A stretch of 64,000 nt of DNA, taken from contig NZ_JMJJ01000009.1 of assembly GCF_000710035.2 (NCBI RefSeq), positions 62,001 to 126,000 of the forward strand, read 5' to 3'. Position numbers and translations under genes: made by a program. The first letter of the stretch is position 1. Each line of letters begins with the position of its first letter. This document shows, piece by piece, positions 25,993-38,637 of this stretch. The notes under the pieces were generated by a model. It had not been told where the DNA came from and ran no database searches. It saw only the letters and a program-made list of their open reading frames with translations. The DNA is from Pantoea ananatis LMG 2665 (lineage in GTDB: Bacteria > Pseudomonadota > Gammaproteobacteria > Enterobacterales > Enterobacteriaceae).

Positions 25993-26409
25993 TTATTTCA
26001 GAATTTCAATCCGGCGAGGTTTCGCTTCTTCAGGCACCAGGCGCTCGAGATCGATGCTTAACAGACCATTTTCCAGACGCGCATCGCGTACGACGATATG
26101 GTCAGCCAGCTGGAACTTGCGCTCGAAATTACGCTCGGCGATGCCCTGGTAGAGATACTTACGTTCAGTCTGCTCTTCTGGGTGGGCACCGCGCACGATC
26201 AGCACGTTGTCGTGGGCAGTAATATCAAGTTCACTCTGGGCAAAGCCAGCCACCGCAATGGTAATGCGATAATGGTTTTCATCAACCAGTTCGACATTAT
26301 AAGGAGGATAACCGCCATTGCTCTGATTTTGATTGGACTCAAGCAGGTTGAACAGGCGATCAAAACCGATAGCAGAGCGATAAAGTGGAGACAGATCAAA
26401 GTTACGCAT
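25993..26409 (-). CDS. ibpA: Small heat shock protein IbpA
   Basis: A 138-residue alpha-crystallin-type chaperone. The N-terminus [24 protein letters not shown] matches E. coli IbpA; the alpha-crystallin domain runs from about residue 35 to 125 ([22 protein letters not shown]), and the C-terminal IEI anchor motif is present (RRIEILK). It holds denatured proteins for DnaK/ClpB. The ATG at 26409 sits in a typical heat-shock leader. No ibpB follows; the next feature is a terminator. Erwiniaceae are known to have IbpA alone, so the single copy supports that family. Confidence 0.95.
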   Translation of the reverse strand: MRNFDLSPLYRSAIGFDRLFNLLESNQNQSNGGYPPYNVELVDENHYRITIAVAGFAQSELDITAHDNVLIVRGAHPEEQTERKYLYQGIAERNFERKFQLADHIVVRDARLENGLLSIDLERLVPEEAKPRRIEILK

Positions 26410-26506
26410 AAAAATACTCCTGAATGTCAGCAAGTTTTGGCAACCTTCCACCATTGGACAGGTTGTGTCGTACCGCATTGCCCCTTACGGCGGCAACCTT
26501 AACGGC
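26410..26506 (-). promoter_or_regulatory. ROSE-like RNA thermometer in ibpA leader
   Basis: The roughly 100-nt leader ends in TTGCTGACATTCAGGAGTAT just before the ATG. The TTGCT and AGGAGTA elements are the hallmark of ROSE thermometers, where the Shine-Dalgarno is masked at low temperature. The 5' end is estimated from the sigma-32 promoter. Confidence 0.75.
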
Positions 26507-26513
26507 CTGCTAT

Positions 26514-26543
26514 AAAAATGGGTGCGGACAACATCCTTTCAAG
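26514..26543 (-). promoter_or_regulatory. Sigma-32 promoter of ibpA
   Basis: On the minus strand CTTGAAA (26537-26543) and CCCATTTTT (26514-26522) are separated by 14 bp, a close match to the heat-shock consensus (CTTGAAA, CCCCATNT). Confidence 0.8.
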
Positions 26544-26691
26544 GGCCTGTGCGTAATTTTTTCGCCAAATCGGTGAAATGACATACACTCAGGGGTAGAT
26601 TGCCGGACCAGAACGGACTTCACTATCAGGTGGGAAGGTACGCTGGCGAGCCAACTCAGCCAGGTGTGACCAGGACTGAAGGGATGACGAT

Positions 26692-27054
26692 ATGAAAATG
26701 ATGAAAAGGTTACCGCTGGCTGGCGTTATGTGCTGCGCAGTCGTTTCAAGCGGCTGTTCGAGCGTGATGTCGCATACCGGAGCAAGCCAGGGCTATTATC
26801 CGGGCACGCGCGCCAGCGCGGATATTCTGACCGACAGTAACACCAGTTGGGCGCTTAAGCCGCTGGCCCTGGTTGACCTGCCGTTTTCTGCGGTCATGGA
26901 TACGCTGTTATTGCCATGGGATTACTATCGCAGTGACAGCGACCAAAGCCTGGACTCTCCGCGCGCTCGGGTGCTGCAGAGCGAAAAGCTGGCGCACACT
27001 GAAGAAAATCTGGCGCATGCCCAGCCCATGCCCACTATGCAACCGCAACGGTAA
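26692..27054 (+). CDS. yidQ: Lipoprotein of the YidQ/YceK family (DUF1375)
   Basis: A 120-residue lipoprotein. The lipobox is SSGCSS with the modified cysteine at about residue 22. The conserved body covers TRASADILTDSNTSWALKPLALVDLPFSAVMDTLLLPWDYYRSD, typical of DUF1375. In E. coli yidQ lies next to ibpA, as here (divergent from ibpA). Its function is unknown. The 3' end overlaps the convergent yidR by 20 bp. Confidence 0.88.
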   Translation: MKMMKRLPLAGVMCCAVVSSGCSSVMSHTGASQGYYPGTRASADILTDSNTSWALKPLALVDLPFSAVMDTLLLPWDYYRSDSDQSLDSPRARVLQSEKLAHTEENLAHAQPMPTMQPQR

Positions 27055-28288
27055 ACAACTGTCGCCAGCCCTCAATCTCACGCATGAAGGCAATCAGCTT
27101 CCCGTCTGGTGACCAGACGACCGCATCACCAGACGGTGCTTCACTGCTTCGCACCGTTAAACGCTCACACTCGCCCGTTACCACATGGCAGCGCATAACG
27201 CTGTTGTCGCAGATAAAGGCAATGGCTTCGCCGCGAGGCTGCCAGCTAAACGCCGACTGAATACTGTGGGTAAGCCGGGTCACCTGATGTGGTTCGCCGC
27301 CATTGGGCGACACGACCCAGAGCTGGATGACCTGCTGGTTATCCGCCATCAAAAACGCAATTTTGCTGCCGTCTGGCGAGCTGCGCAACCAGTGACGAGG
27401 CTGTGATGCCAGGCCCCGGGTAGTCGTTATTCGACGTTGCCGGACGCCAGCGGGTGGAGCCGGTAAACGATCGCTGCTACCTTCCAGCGGGAAAAAGCCG
27501 GGTTTTGCGAAGTCTTCCAGCTTCTCTGGCAGATCGACCACGAACACCTCAGGGCACTTTTCGCCTGAAGCGGAAAGGGTATCGCCTGTAAAGGCGATGG
27601 CCCAGCGCTGCCAGCTACCGTCAGGTTTTTGATAGCCTTGGTTGCCAATCCATCCCTCTTCATATGCCCGACTGATCTGATCGCTGCCCGGCTGCGGATT
27701 GACGTGGGTTTCACTGACCAACACACAAAAATGGCTACCGTCATATTCTCGTGGGTGCTGCTTTTCTGGCGTAACCGCCCGCAGGGGAACGGCGACGCCA
27801 ACGTTACGCAGGTCGAGGCGCCGATCCCGCTCGTGCATCACATGATCGTTATAGGTGAAACTGAGACGTGTCCCATCCGGGCTAAAAACATGTACGTGGG
27901 AGCCGCCCCGCAAGGCTCCGGCAGTAAAGGGCGGAGTAATGTCACATGCATCCAGATTTTCTGCCTGACCCTTTTCAACGATCACGCCACGGCGATGATG
28001 AAAATCGTACTGCCAGTTGTCATCGGGATGTTCAGGCCCATGAATACAAACGTAACGTGGGGGCAATGTCGGACTCACGGTGACAACCCCAACGTGCGCG
28101 CCATCCCTTGCCTGATATAACACCTCCACGTCGCCGGTGTTCACATTGACCCGCTCAATGGTCTGGCTGGTAAAAGAGGCACCGGAGGGCCGCACATCAA
28201 ATGCCAGCCACTGGCTGTCGGCTGTCCAGACGTTGATGTTAGTCAGCTGATGATGGCGTGATGCAAATGTGATCTGTTTTTCAGACAT
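27035..28288 (-). CDS. yidR: YidR, DUF3748 (TolB-like beta-propeller) protein
   Basis: A 417-residue protein of unknown function made of repeated TolB/WD-type blades (HVFSPDGTRLSFTYND, RSSPDGSKIAFLMAD, WSPDGKLIAFMRE). There is no signal peptide, so it is probably cytoplasmic. I use the ATG at 28288 (MSEKQITFASRHHQLTN), because the longer frame begins with TTG and has no similarity. It converges on yidQ with a 20-bp overlap of coding ends. The order ibpA-yidQ-yidR is as in E. coli. Confidence 0.88.
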   Translation of the reverse strand: MSEKQITFASRHHQLTNINVWTADSQWLAFDVRPSGASFTSQTIERVNVNTGDVEVLYQARDGAHVGVVTVSPTLPPRYVCIHGPEHPDDNWQYDFHHRRGVIVEKGQAENLDACDITPPFTAGALRGGSHVHVFSPDGTRLSFTYNDHVMHERDRRLDLRNVGVAVPLRAVTPEKQHPREYDGSHFCVLVSETHVNPQPGSDQISRAYEEGWIGNQGYQKPDGSWQRWAIAFTGDTLSASGEKCPEVFVVDLPEKLEDFAKPGFFPLEGSSDRLPAPPAGVRQRRITTTRGLASQPRHWLRSSPDGSKIAFLMADNQQVIQLWVVSPNGGEPHQVTRLTHSIQSAFSWQPRGEAIAFICDNSVMRCHVVTGECERLTVRSSEAPSGDAVVWSPDGKLIAFMREIEGWRQLFTVAVA

Positions 28289-28397
28289 GACAAAATCCAG
28301 TGAGCGGTAATGTTCAGACAAGTTACGCGCGTATTTACCGATGAAACGGCCGCGTCAGGTGCTTTCACTCGCCGTTTCATCCTGCGTCAGGAAAGAA

Positions 28398-29207
28398 TTA
28401 AAGTACCCATTTTTCAATCGCGTGCGCGACGCCATCTTCCCTGTTGGTTTTGGTAATAAACTGGGCAATTTTCTTCACCGACTCAATTGCATTGCCCATC
28501 GCCACGCCAGTGCCCGCGTAGTCAATCATGGCCAGATCGTTTTCCTGATCGCCTATCGCCATGACGTCTTCCGCTTTCAGGCCCAGTTTTTCTGCCAGCA
28601 TTTTTACGCCATAGCCTTTGTTCACCCGGCGATCGAGAATCTCCAGGTAATAAGGCGCACTTTTCAGGATGGTGTAAGTCTGATGCGCCTGCTCAGGCAG
28701 TTTTGCAATCGCCGCATCAAGCAGGCCGGGTTTATCAATCATCATCAGTTTCGGGAAACGCGTGGCGGGATCCATCTCTTCTACTGCGCGATAACGTACC
28801 GGAATACCGGTCAGGCTGGCTTCGTGAATAGTGAATTCGCTGATGTCTTTGTTTGGCGTATAGAGGTGGGATTTATCAAAGGCCTGAAAATGTACGCCCA
28901 GTTCTCGCGCCAGCTTCTCGACATACAAATAATCGTCAAAGCCCAGCGTCACATCCGCCACGACCTCGCCATCTTCGGCCTGATGAACCAGTGCGCCATT
29001 ATTGCTGATGCAGTACTGTCCGTGAGCCTGCAGATCAAGCTCCTTCAGATAACGCTCAATGCCAACGAAAGGCCTGCCGGTCGCTAACACAATGGACACC
29101 CCTTTTTCCCGGGCGCGGTTCAGGGCGGTTTTTACCGCAGGTGTGATCTCATGCTGCGGATTAAGCAGCGTGCCGTCCATATCAATTGCGATCAGTTTTA
29201 TAGCCAT
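28398..29207 (-). CDS. yidA: Sugar phosphatase YidA (HAD family)
   Basis: A 269-residue HAD-type (Cof subfamily) phosphatase. Motif I is IAIDMDGTLLN with both aspartates, motif II is in VLATGRPF, and motifs III/IV are in KGYGVKMLAEKLGL and MAIGDQENDLAMI. E. coli YidA acts on sugar phosphates and also on erythrose-4-phosphate. It is close to gyrB and transcribed in the same direction, as in E. coli, but a strong terminator separates them. Confidence 0.94.
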   Translation of the reverse strand: MAIKLIAIDMDGTLLNPQHEITPAVKTALNRAREKGVSIVLATGRPFVGIERYLKELDLQAHGQYCISNNGALVHQAEDGEVVADVTLGFDDYLYVEKLARELGVHFQAFDKSHLYTPNKDISEFTIHEASLTGIPVRYRAVEEMDPATRFPKLMMIDKPGLLDAAIAKLPEQAHQTYTILKSAPYYLEILDRRVNKGYGVKMLAEKLGLKAEDVMAIGDQENDLAMIDYAGTGVAMGNAIESVKKIAQFITKTNREDGVAHAIEKWVL

Positions 29208-29356
29208 AGCATCCTCGTTGTGTCGGGTTTACTGCAATGCTAGCGCGATTCAGCTCACATTGACCAGTTTGTCGACGCTTTACAGCACGCGTAAACCATT
29301 ATCTTGTTGCAGCGGGTTCTGCCCCACGCAGGGCAGTCAGACGTATCGGGCAAAAA

Positions 29357-29382
29357 AAAACCCTTCCGGTGGGAAGGGTTTT
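29357..29382 (-). terminator. Rho-independent terminator of gyrB
   Basis: AAAACCCTTCC and GGAAGGGTTTT pair around GGTG. On the minus strand nine Ts follow the stem. It lies 17 bp downstream of the gyrB stop codon. Confidence 0.9.
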
Positions 29383-29398
29383 GTCTGTCGCTGGGCGA

Positions 29399-32910
<3,512 letters not shown>

Positions 32911-32991
32911 GAATCAATCCAGCGTGAAGGGCAAATGAGGTTTATCGAATCTCAGTGAGTAAGGACGTCAACGGCACCGCACCTTTTCGCA

Positions 32992-33040
32992 CGGGCAGTG
33001 CGCCTGACGCATACAGCGTACGTGCCAGGTGCACTGCCCG
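32992..33040. repeat. Long hairpin between dnaN and recF
   Basis: CGGGCAGTGCGCCTG (32992-33006) and CAGGTGCACTGCCCG (33026-33040) pair over 15 bp with only one G-T wobble, and the 19-nt loop may fold again (ACGC/GCGT). No T-tract follows on either strand. It lies in the dnaN-recF gap, where it may stabilise or partly attenuate the transcript, or be a dispersed repeat. Confidence 0.7.
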
Positions 33041-33055
33041 AATAAAGCCCGTGTG

Positions 33056-34156
33056 CTACAGACGCATCGGCATGACGACATAGGCCGCTGCCGGACTCAC
33101 CACATCTTCAATCTGCACGCTCGAAACGGAATCCGTCAGCAGCAGGCGGACATTCTCGCACTTAAGTGCATTCAGCACATCCAGTACGTAACTGACGTTG
33201 AAGCCGATTTCCAGCTCGCTGCCGGTATAGCTGACATCCAGCATCTCTTCCGCTTCTTCCTGCTCAGGATTATTAGCGGTAATTTTTAGCTGATTTTCGG
33301 TGATATGGAGACGAACGCCGCGGAATTTCTCATTAGAGAGGATCGCCGCACGGGCAAAAGCCTGCTTGAGCAGATCGCAGCCTGCTTCCAGCGCTTTATC
33401 CGGATTTTTTGGCAGCACCCGACGATAATCCGGGAAGCGACCATCCACCAGCTTAGAGGTAAAAATATAGTCGCCAACGTGCGCGCGGATGTTGCTGCTG
33501 CCAATCTGCACCTGAAGCGGTGTATCACCGCCGTCCAGCAGGCGTAACAGCTCGATAACCCCTTTACGCGGCACAATGACTGAATGGCTGGGAAGCGCCT
33601 GGCCAATGGGCATGGAGCAGACCGCCAGACGGTGACCGTCGGTGGCGACCGTACGCAGCTCTTCGTCTTCCGTCTCAAACATCATGCCGTTCAGGTAGTA
33701 ACGTACGTCCTGATGGGCCATAGAGAACTGCGTGGCTTCGATCAGGCGTTTTAGCGTGGCCTGAGGCAGGGTGAATTCCACCTCGTTCTGCCAGTCATCC
33801 AGATTTGGGAAGTCGCTGGCGGGCAGGGTAGAGAGCGAAAAACGGCTACGGCCGGAACGCACTAACATGCGCTCGCCTTCCAGCGTCACGTTTATCTCCG
33901 CCCCTTCCGGCAGGCCACGGCAAATATCCAGGAATTTGCGTGCCGGAACGGTCGTCGCACCCGTCTCGTGCGGCTGGGTTAAGGCAACCCGTGCAACCAT
34001 TTCCATTTCCAAATCGGTGCCGGTCAGTAACAACGATCCTTCATTAACCTGCATCAGCAGATTGCCGAGGATAGGCAACGTCGGGCGACCGCCTAGCGGA
34101 CCGCTGACTTGCTGCAGCGGCTTTAGCAACTGTTCACGTTCAACAATAAATTTCAT
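33056..34156 (-). CDS. dnaN: DNA polymerase III beta clamp
   Basis: A 366-residue sliding clamp, exactly the length of the E. coli protein. I use the ATG at 34156 (MKFIVEREQLLKPLQQVSGPLGG); an upstream frame extension overlaps dnaA and has no similarity. The three clamp domains are complete, and the C-terminal VVMPMRL forms part of the peptide-binding pocket. It lies 4 bp after dnaA, so the two genes are cotranscribed and probably translationally coupled. Confidence 0.98.
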   Translation of the reverse strand: MKFIVEREQLLKPLQQVSGPLGGRPTLPILGNLLMQVNEGSLLLTGTDLEMEMVARVALTQPHETGATTVPARKFLDICRGLPEGAEINVTLEGERMLVRSGRSRFSLSTLPASDFPNLDDWQNEVEFTLPQATLKRLIEATQFSMAHQDVRYYLNGMMFETEDEELRTVATDGHRLAVCSMPIGQALPSHSVIVPRKGVIELLRLLDGGDTPLQVQIGSSNIRAHVGDYIFTSKLVDGRFPDYRRVLPKNPDKALEAGCDLLKQAFARAAILSNEKFRGVRLHITENQLKITANNPEQEEAEEMLDVSYTGSELEIGFNVSYVLDVLNALKCENVRLLLTDSVSSVQIEDVVSPAAAYVVMPMRL

Positions 34157-34160
34157 AGCG

Positions 34161-35567
34161 TCACGAAGATAATGTTCTGATGAGATTTGAGAAATCTTCT
34201 TTGATGTCGTGGCTTTCTTCACGCAGTTGCTCAATCTTACGGCAAGCGTGAAGTACCGTGGTATGGTCGCGACCACCAAAAGCGTCGCCGATCTCCGGCA
34301 AACTGTGGTTAGTCAGCTCTTTAGCCATCGCCATCGCCATTTGACGCGGACGCGCTACCGAGCGCGAGCGGCGCTTAGAAAGCAGGTCAGCGACTTTAAT
34401 TTTGTAGTACTCAGCAACGGTCTTCTGAATATTATCAATAGTGACCAGCTTCTCCTGCAGGGCAAGCAGATCCCGCAGTGCTTCACGAACGAAGTCGATG
34501 GTAATCGCCCGGCCGGTAAAGTTGGCGTTGGCGATAACCCTGTTCAGTGCCCCTTCCAGCTCACGGACGTTAGAGCGTAAACGCTTGGCAATAAAGAAAG
34601 CCACTTCGCCCGGCAGGCGGATATCGTTTTCATCCGCCTTTTTCATCAGGATCGCAACGCGTGTTTCCAGTTCCGGCGGCTCGATCGCCACCGTTAAGCC
34701 CCAGCCAAATCGCGACTTCAGACGATCTTCAACACCGTTGATCTCTTTTGGATAACGATCCGAGGTCAGGATGATCTGCTGATTGCCTTCTAACAGCGCA
34801 TTAAAGGTGTGGAAAAACTCTTCCTGAGAACGCTCTTTGTTGGCAAAGAACTGAATGTCATCGATCAGCAGAGCGTCAACCGAACGGTAATAGCGCTTAA
34901 ACTCTTCGATAGCATTATTTTGCAGCGCTTTAACCATGTCCTGCACAAAGCGCTCAGAGTGCATATAAACCACTTTGGCATTGGGTTTACGCGCAATAAT
35001 GCCGTTGCCGACTGCATGCAACAGGTGAGTTTTCCCCAGGCCCGTACCGCCGTAAAGAAACAGTGGGTTGTAGGCGCCGCCAGGGTTATCAGCCACCTGA
35101 CGTGCCGCCGCGCGTGCCAGCTGGTTCGATTTACCTTCAACAAAGTTATCGAAGTTATGACGATTATTAACGTTAGAGCGATAAGTGACATCCGCAGGCG
35201 CAGGGACGTTGTCCCAGCTTGGGCGGACAATTTGTGCCGGTGCCGGACGGTTTTGAACCGGTGCAGCCGGCGCGCTGACGCTGGCCATCGCTGGCTGACT
35301 GACCGCTGCGGCTTGTTGAACCGGGCGCGTGCCCACCTCAAAACGCAACAGAGGTACATTCGCACCGCAGAACTCATTCAGTAGTGCATTGATGCTGTTG
35401 AGGTATTTATCCCGAACCCAGTCGAGTACGAAGCGGTTAGGAGCATATAAGGCAAGCGTATTGTCGTTTAATTCAGCCTGAAGTGGACGGATCCACATGC
35501 TGAATTCGGTGGCAGGAAGCTCATCCTGCAAACGGGCAAGACACTGTTGCCAAAGCGTAAGTGACAC
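34161..35567 (-). CDS. dnaA: Chromosomal replication initiator DnaA
   Basis: A 468-residue initiator (E. coli 467). Domain I is at the N-terminus ([29 protein letters not shown]), followed by a proline/alanine-rich linker. The AAA+ domain has Walker [14 protein letters not shown] and Walker [11 protein letters not shown], and the DNA-binding domain holds the signature [16 protein letters not shown] with [14 protein letters not shown]. It starts at GTG 35567, as in E. coli, with GGAG upstream; a second GTG at 35579 would add four residues. A perfect DnaA box 200 bp upstream fits autoregulation. Confidence 0.98.
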   Translation of the reverse strand: MSLTLWQQCLARLQDELPATEFSMWIRPLQAELNDNTLALYAPNRFVLDWVRDKYLNSINALLNEFCGANVPLLRFEVGTRPVQQAAAVSQPAMASVSAPAAPVQNRPAPAQIVRPSWDNVPAPADVTYRSNVNNRHNFDNFVEGKSNQLARAAARQVADNPGGAYNPLFLYGGTGLGKTHLLHAVGNGIIARKPNAKVVYMHSERFVQDMVKALQNNAIEEFKRYYRSVDALLIDDIQFFANKERSQEEFFHTFNALLEGNQQIILTSDRYPKEINGVEDRLKSRFGWGLTVAIEPPELETRVAILMKKADENDIRLPGEVAFFIAKRLRSNVRELEGALNRVIANANFTGRAITIDFVREALRDLLALQEKLVTIDNIQKTVAEYYKIKVADLLSKRRSRSVARPRQMAMAMAKELTNHSLPEIGDAFGGRDHTTVLHACRKIEQLREESHDIKEDFSNLIRTLSS

Positions 35568-35770
35568 GGCGGACTCCACTCGTACAAATTCGATAAGAAA
35601 AGTAGGTGCTAATCTAAGAAACGTTCATTTTGACACAGACGAAAGAAAGCGCCTGCGACCGCTATCAGCGGTTTTCCATCCTGCAATCATTAGAGGATCG
35701 TCAGAGGAAGGGCGGATCATAGCGCAAAGCGCGACAGAGATCTTCCCTTTCTACACAGTTTTTATCCTTT

Positions 35771-35779
35771 TTATCCACA
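35771..35779 (+). promoter_or_regulatory. DnaA box
   Basis: TTATCCACA is a perfect consensus DnaA box, about 200 bp upstream of dnaA, as expected for autorepression of dnaA transcription. Confidence 0.8.
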
Positions 35780-35920
35780 GGACATGAACGCGAAGGAAAG
35801 TCTACGCCTGTGGCAGAAAAAACCACCTGGGATCGCGCTGAATGATTCAATTTTTCGGACGATCTCTCGTTTTTGTCTGCGCCTGCGGCAGGTCGATCGC
35901 AATAAGATCCTGCGCGATCC

Positions 35921-35948
35921 TTGCGCTTTAACGCAGACCCCGTATAAT
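35921..35948 (+). promoter_or_regulatory. rpmH promoter
   Basis: TTGCGC (35921-35926) and TATAAT (35943-35948) are 16 bp apart, a strong sigma-70 promoter. It would give a leader of about 210 nt before rpmH. Confidence 0.75.
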
Positions 35949-36151
35949 TCTTCCCCCGGCGTTGTCGCGTAAAGCTCAATGCCCGGACTCAGCGGGCTGT
36001 ATCCGGGTTATCTGGTACCGCGACAAGCGAAGTAAATTGACTCGGGACTGTACAATTATTACAATCCCGCCTCTTTATTAAAGACACATTGAGGCGTCGG
36101 TCTGTTTTTTGGTCCGGAAACGCGTCACCCAGTGAAAATTTTCAAGTTTAG

Positions 36152-36304
<153 letters not shown>

Positions 36305-36318
36305 TAAAGCTAACCCTG

Positions 36319-36678
36319 ATGGGTAAGCTCGCATTTCCCAGGGAGTTACGTTTGTTAACTCCCACTCATTTCACTTTCGTCTTTCAGCAGCCACAACGGG
36401 CTGGCACGCCGCAAATTACTATTCTCGGCCGCCTTAACGCGCTGGGGTATCCCCGCATCGGTCTGACCGTCGCGAAAAAACATGTGAAACGCGCTCACGA
36501 ACGCAACCGGATCAAGCGATTGACCCGCGAAAGCTTTCGCCTGCGTCAACATGAATTGCCGTCGATGGACTTTGTGGTGGTTGCGAAGAAGGGTGTTGCC
36601 GATCTCGATAACCGTATGTTGGCGGAAGCGTTGGAGAAATTATGGCGTCGTCACTGTCGCCTGGCGCGCGGTTCCTGA
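36319..36678 (+). CDS. rnpA: Ribonuclease P protein component
   Basis: A 119-residue basic protein that binds RNase P RNA and helps it cut tRNA 5' leaders. The RNR signature is [16 protein letters not shown], and the sequence [22 protein letters not shown] is nearly that of E. coli. The ATG is at 36319. The last 37 bp overlap the start of yidD in another frame, a conserved arrangement. Confidence 0.97.
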   Translation: MGKLAFPRELRLLTPTHFTFVFQQPQRAGTPQITILGRLNALGYPRIGLTVAKKHVKRAHERNRIKRLTRESFRLRQHELPSMDFVVVAKKGVADLDNRMLAEALEKLWRRHCRLARGS

Positions 36679-36899
36679 TCGTCCTGATACGCGTCTATCA
36701 ACGCGGCATCAGTCCATTACTGGGGCCACACTGTCGGTTTCATCCGACCTGCTCTCAATACGGAATTGAGGCCTTGCGCAGGTTTGGGTTGATAAAAGGC
36801 AGTTGGTTGACTTTAAAACGCGTATTAAAATGCCACCCTTTGAACCCGGGTGGTGACGATCCTGTGCCGCCAAAAACCTTTGATACCAGAGAACATTAA
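36642..36899 (+). CDS. yidD: Membrane protein insertion efficiency factor YidD
   Basis: An 85-residue protein with the characteristic [19 protein letters not shown] motif and a short amphipathic N-terminus ([21 protein letters not shown]). It associates with the inner membrane near YidC and aids insertion of membrane proteins. The reading frame overlaps rnpA by 37 bp and ends 2 bp before yidC. Confidence 0.95.
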   Translation: MASSLSPGARFLIVLIRVYQRGISPLLGPHCRFHPTCSQYGIEALRRFGLIKGSWLTLKRVLKCHPLNPGGDDPVPPKTFDTREH

Positions 36900-36901
36900 C
36901 G

Positions 36902-38548
36902 ATGGATTCGCAACGCAATCTCTTTCTCATCGCTTTTCTGTTCGTGTCTTTCATGATCTGGCAAGCCTGGCAGACGGACCATGCTCCGAAGCCTTTGCAG
37001 ACCCAGACCACGCAGAACACAAACAGTGCAGCCGGTGATGCTGCAGGCCAGGGTGTACCGGCCAGCGGCCAGGGTAAAACGATCACCGTTAAGACTGATG
37101 TCCTGTCATTAACGATCAACACCCGCGGTGGCGATGTTGACCAGGCTCAACTGCTGACTTACCCGGATAAGTTGGGTTCTGACAAGCCGTTTGAGCTGCT
37201 GGAAACCACACCGTCGTTTGTTTACCAGGCGCAAAGTGGTTTAACCGGGCGTAATGGTCCGGACAACCCGAATAATGGTGCGCGTCCGCTGTATAACACG
37301 GCTCAGGATCACTTCGAACTGGCTGAGGGTCAGAGCGAACTGCGTGTTCCGATGACGTTCACCGCTGAAAACGGCGTTGTTTACACCAAGACATTCGTGT
37401 TCAAGCGTGGCGACTATGCGGTTAACGTTGACTACAACATTAACAATACCAGCCAGCAGCCGCTGGAATTGTCGATGTTTGGTCAGTTAAAACAGACGAT
37501 CGATTTGCCTAAGCACCGTGATACCGGCAGCAACAACTTTGCGTTGCACACCTTCCGCGGAACGGCTTACTCCACCAGCGAATCGAAATACGAAAAGATT
37601 AAGTTCGATACCATCGCCGATAACGAAAACCTCAATACCACCACCAGCAATGGCTGGGTGGCAATGTTGCAGCAGTATTTCGCGACCGCATGGGTACCGC
37701 GCACACAGGGGACAAACACGCTTTATACCAGCAATCTGGGTAATGGCGTTGCTGCAATCGGCTATAAATCTGCGCCGGTAACCGTCGCACCAGGTGCGCA
37801 ACAGACGCTGGATGCCACGCTGTGGGTAGGGCCGGAAATCCAGGACAAGATGGCCGCGATTGCGCCTCACCTTGACCTGACGGTTGACTACGGTTGGTTA
37901 TGGTTCATCTCTCAGCCACTGTTTAAACTGTTGAAGTTCATTCACAGCTTTATCGGTAACTGGGGCTTCTCCATCATCATTATCACGTTCATCGTGCGTG
38001 GCATCATGTACCCGCTGACAAAAGCGCAGTACACCTCGATGGCGAAAATGCGCATGCTACAGCCGAAGATTCAGGCGATGCGTGAGCGTTTAGGTGACGA
38101 TAAGCAGAAGCAGAGCCAGGAGATGATGGCGCTGTATAAGGCAGAAAAAGTGAATCCGCTGGGTGGCTGCTTGCCGCTGGTCATTCAGATGCCTATCTTC
38201 CTTGCCCTGTACTACATGCTGTCTGGCTCGGTAGAACTGCGTCATGCGCCGTTTATATTGTGGATCCACGATCTGTCAGCACAGGATCCGTACTATATCC
38301 TGCCGATTCTGATGGGTATCACCATGTTCTTCATTCAGAAGATGTCACCGACCACCGTGACCGATCCGATGCAGCAGAAGATCATGACGTACATGCCTGT
38401 GATTTTCACCGTGTTCTTCCTGTGGTTCCCGTCAGGTCTGGTGCTGTACTACATCGTCAGTAACCTGGTAACCATTCTCCAGCAGCAGCTGATTTATCGC
38501 GGCCTGGAAAAACGTGGCTTACACAGTCGCGACAAGAAGAAAGCGTAA
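36902..38548 (+). CDS. yidC: Membrane protein insertase YidC
   Basis: A 548-residue insertase, the E. coli size. The N-terminal signal anchor ([18 protein letters not shown]) is followed by the large periplasmic beta-sandwich (about residues 60-340). The conserved five-helix core then begins at [34 protein letters not shown], which includes the hydrophilic-groove arginine, and continues through [22 protein letters not shown]. It acts with SecYEG and alone. It is preceded by yidD after 2 bp. Confidence 0.97.
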   Translation: MDSQRNLFLIAFLFVSFMIWQAWQTDHAPKPLQTQTTQNTNSAAGDAAGQGVPASGQGKTITVKTDVLSLTINTRGGDVDQAQLLTYPDKLGSDKPFELLETTPSFVYQAQSGLTGRNGPDNPNNGARPLYNTAQDHFELAEGQSELRVPMTFTAENGVVYTKTFVFKRGDYAVNVDYNINNTSQQPLELSMFGQLKQTIDLPKHRDTGSNNFALHTFRGTAYSTSESKYEKIKFDTIADNENLNTTTSNGWVAMLQQYFATAWVPRTQGTNTLYTSNLGNGVAAIGYKSAPVTVAPGAQQTLDATLWVGPEIQDKMAAIAPHLDLTVDYGWLWFISQPLFKLLKFIHSFIGNWGFSIIIITFIVRGIMYPLTKAQYTSMAKMRMLQPKIQAMRERLGDDKQKQSQEMMALYKAEKVNPLGGCLPLVIQMPIFLALYYMLSGSVELRHAPFILWIHDLSAQDPYYILPILMGITMFFIQKMSPTTVTDPMQQKIMTYMPVIFTVFFLWFPSGLVLYYIVSNLVTILQQQLIYRGLEKRGLHSRDKKKA

Positions 38549-38553
38549 GACCG

Positions 38554-38573
38554 TCGCGGGAGGTTTCCCGCGA
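38554..38573 (+). terminator. First hairpin after yidC
   Basis: TCGCGGGA and TCCCGCGA pair with a GGTT loop just after the yidC stop codon. There is no T-run, so this may protect the mRNA end ahead of the terminator at 38591. Confidence 0.45.
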
Positions 38574-38590
38574 TAAATACGGTTATGCTC

Positions 38591-38620
38591 AGGCGGTCAA
38601 AGCGACCGCCTTTGTTTTTT
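38591..38620 (+). terminator. Rho-independent terminator between yidC and mnmE
   Basis: AGGCGGTC and GACCGCCT pair around AAAGC and are followed by a T-rich tract (TTTGTTTTTT). It lies 18 bp ahead of the mnmE start and should give partial separation of the two transcripts. Confidence 0.8.
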
Positions 38621-38637
38621 GTAGTGAGAGAGAATTT

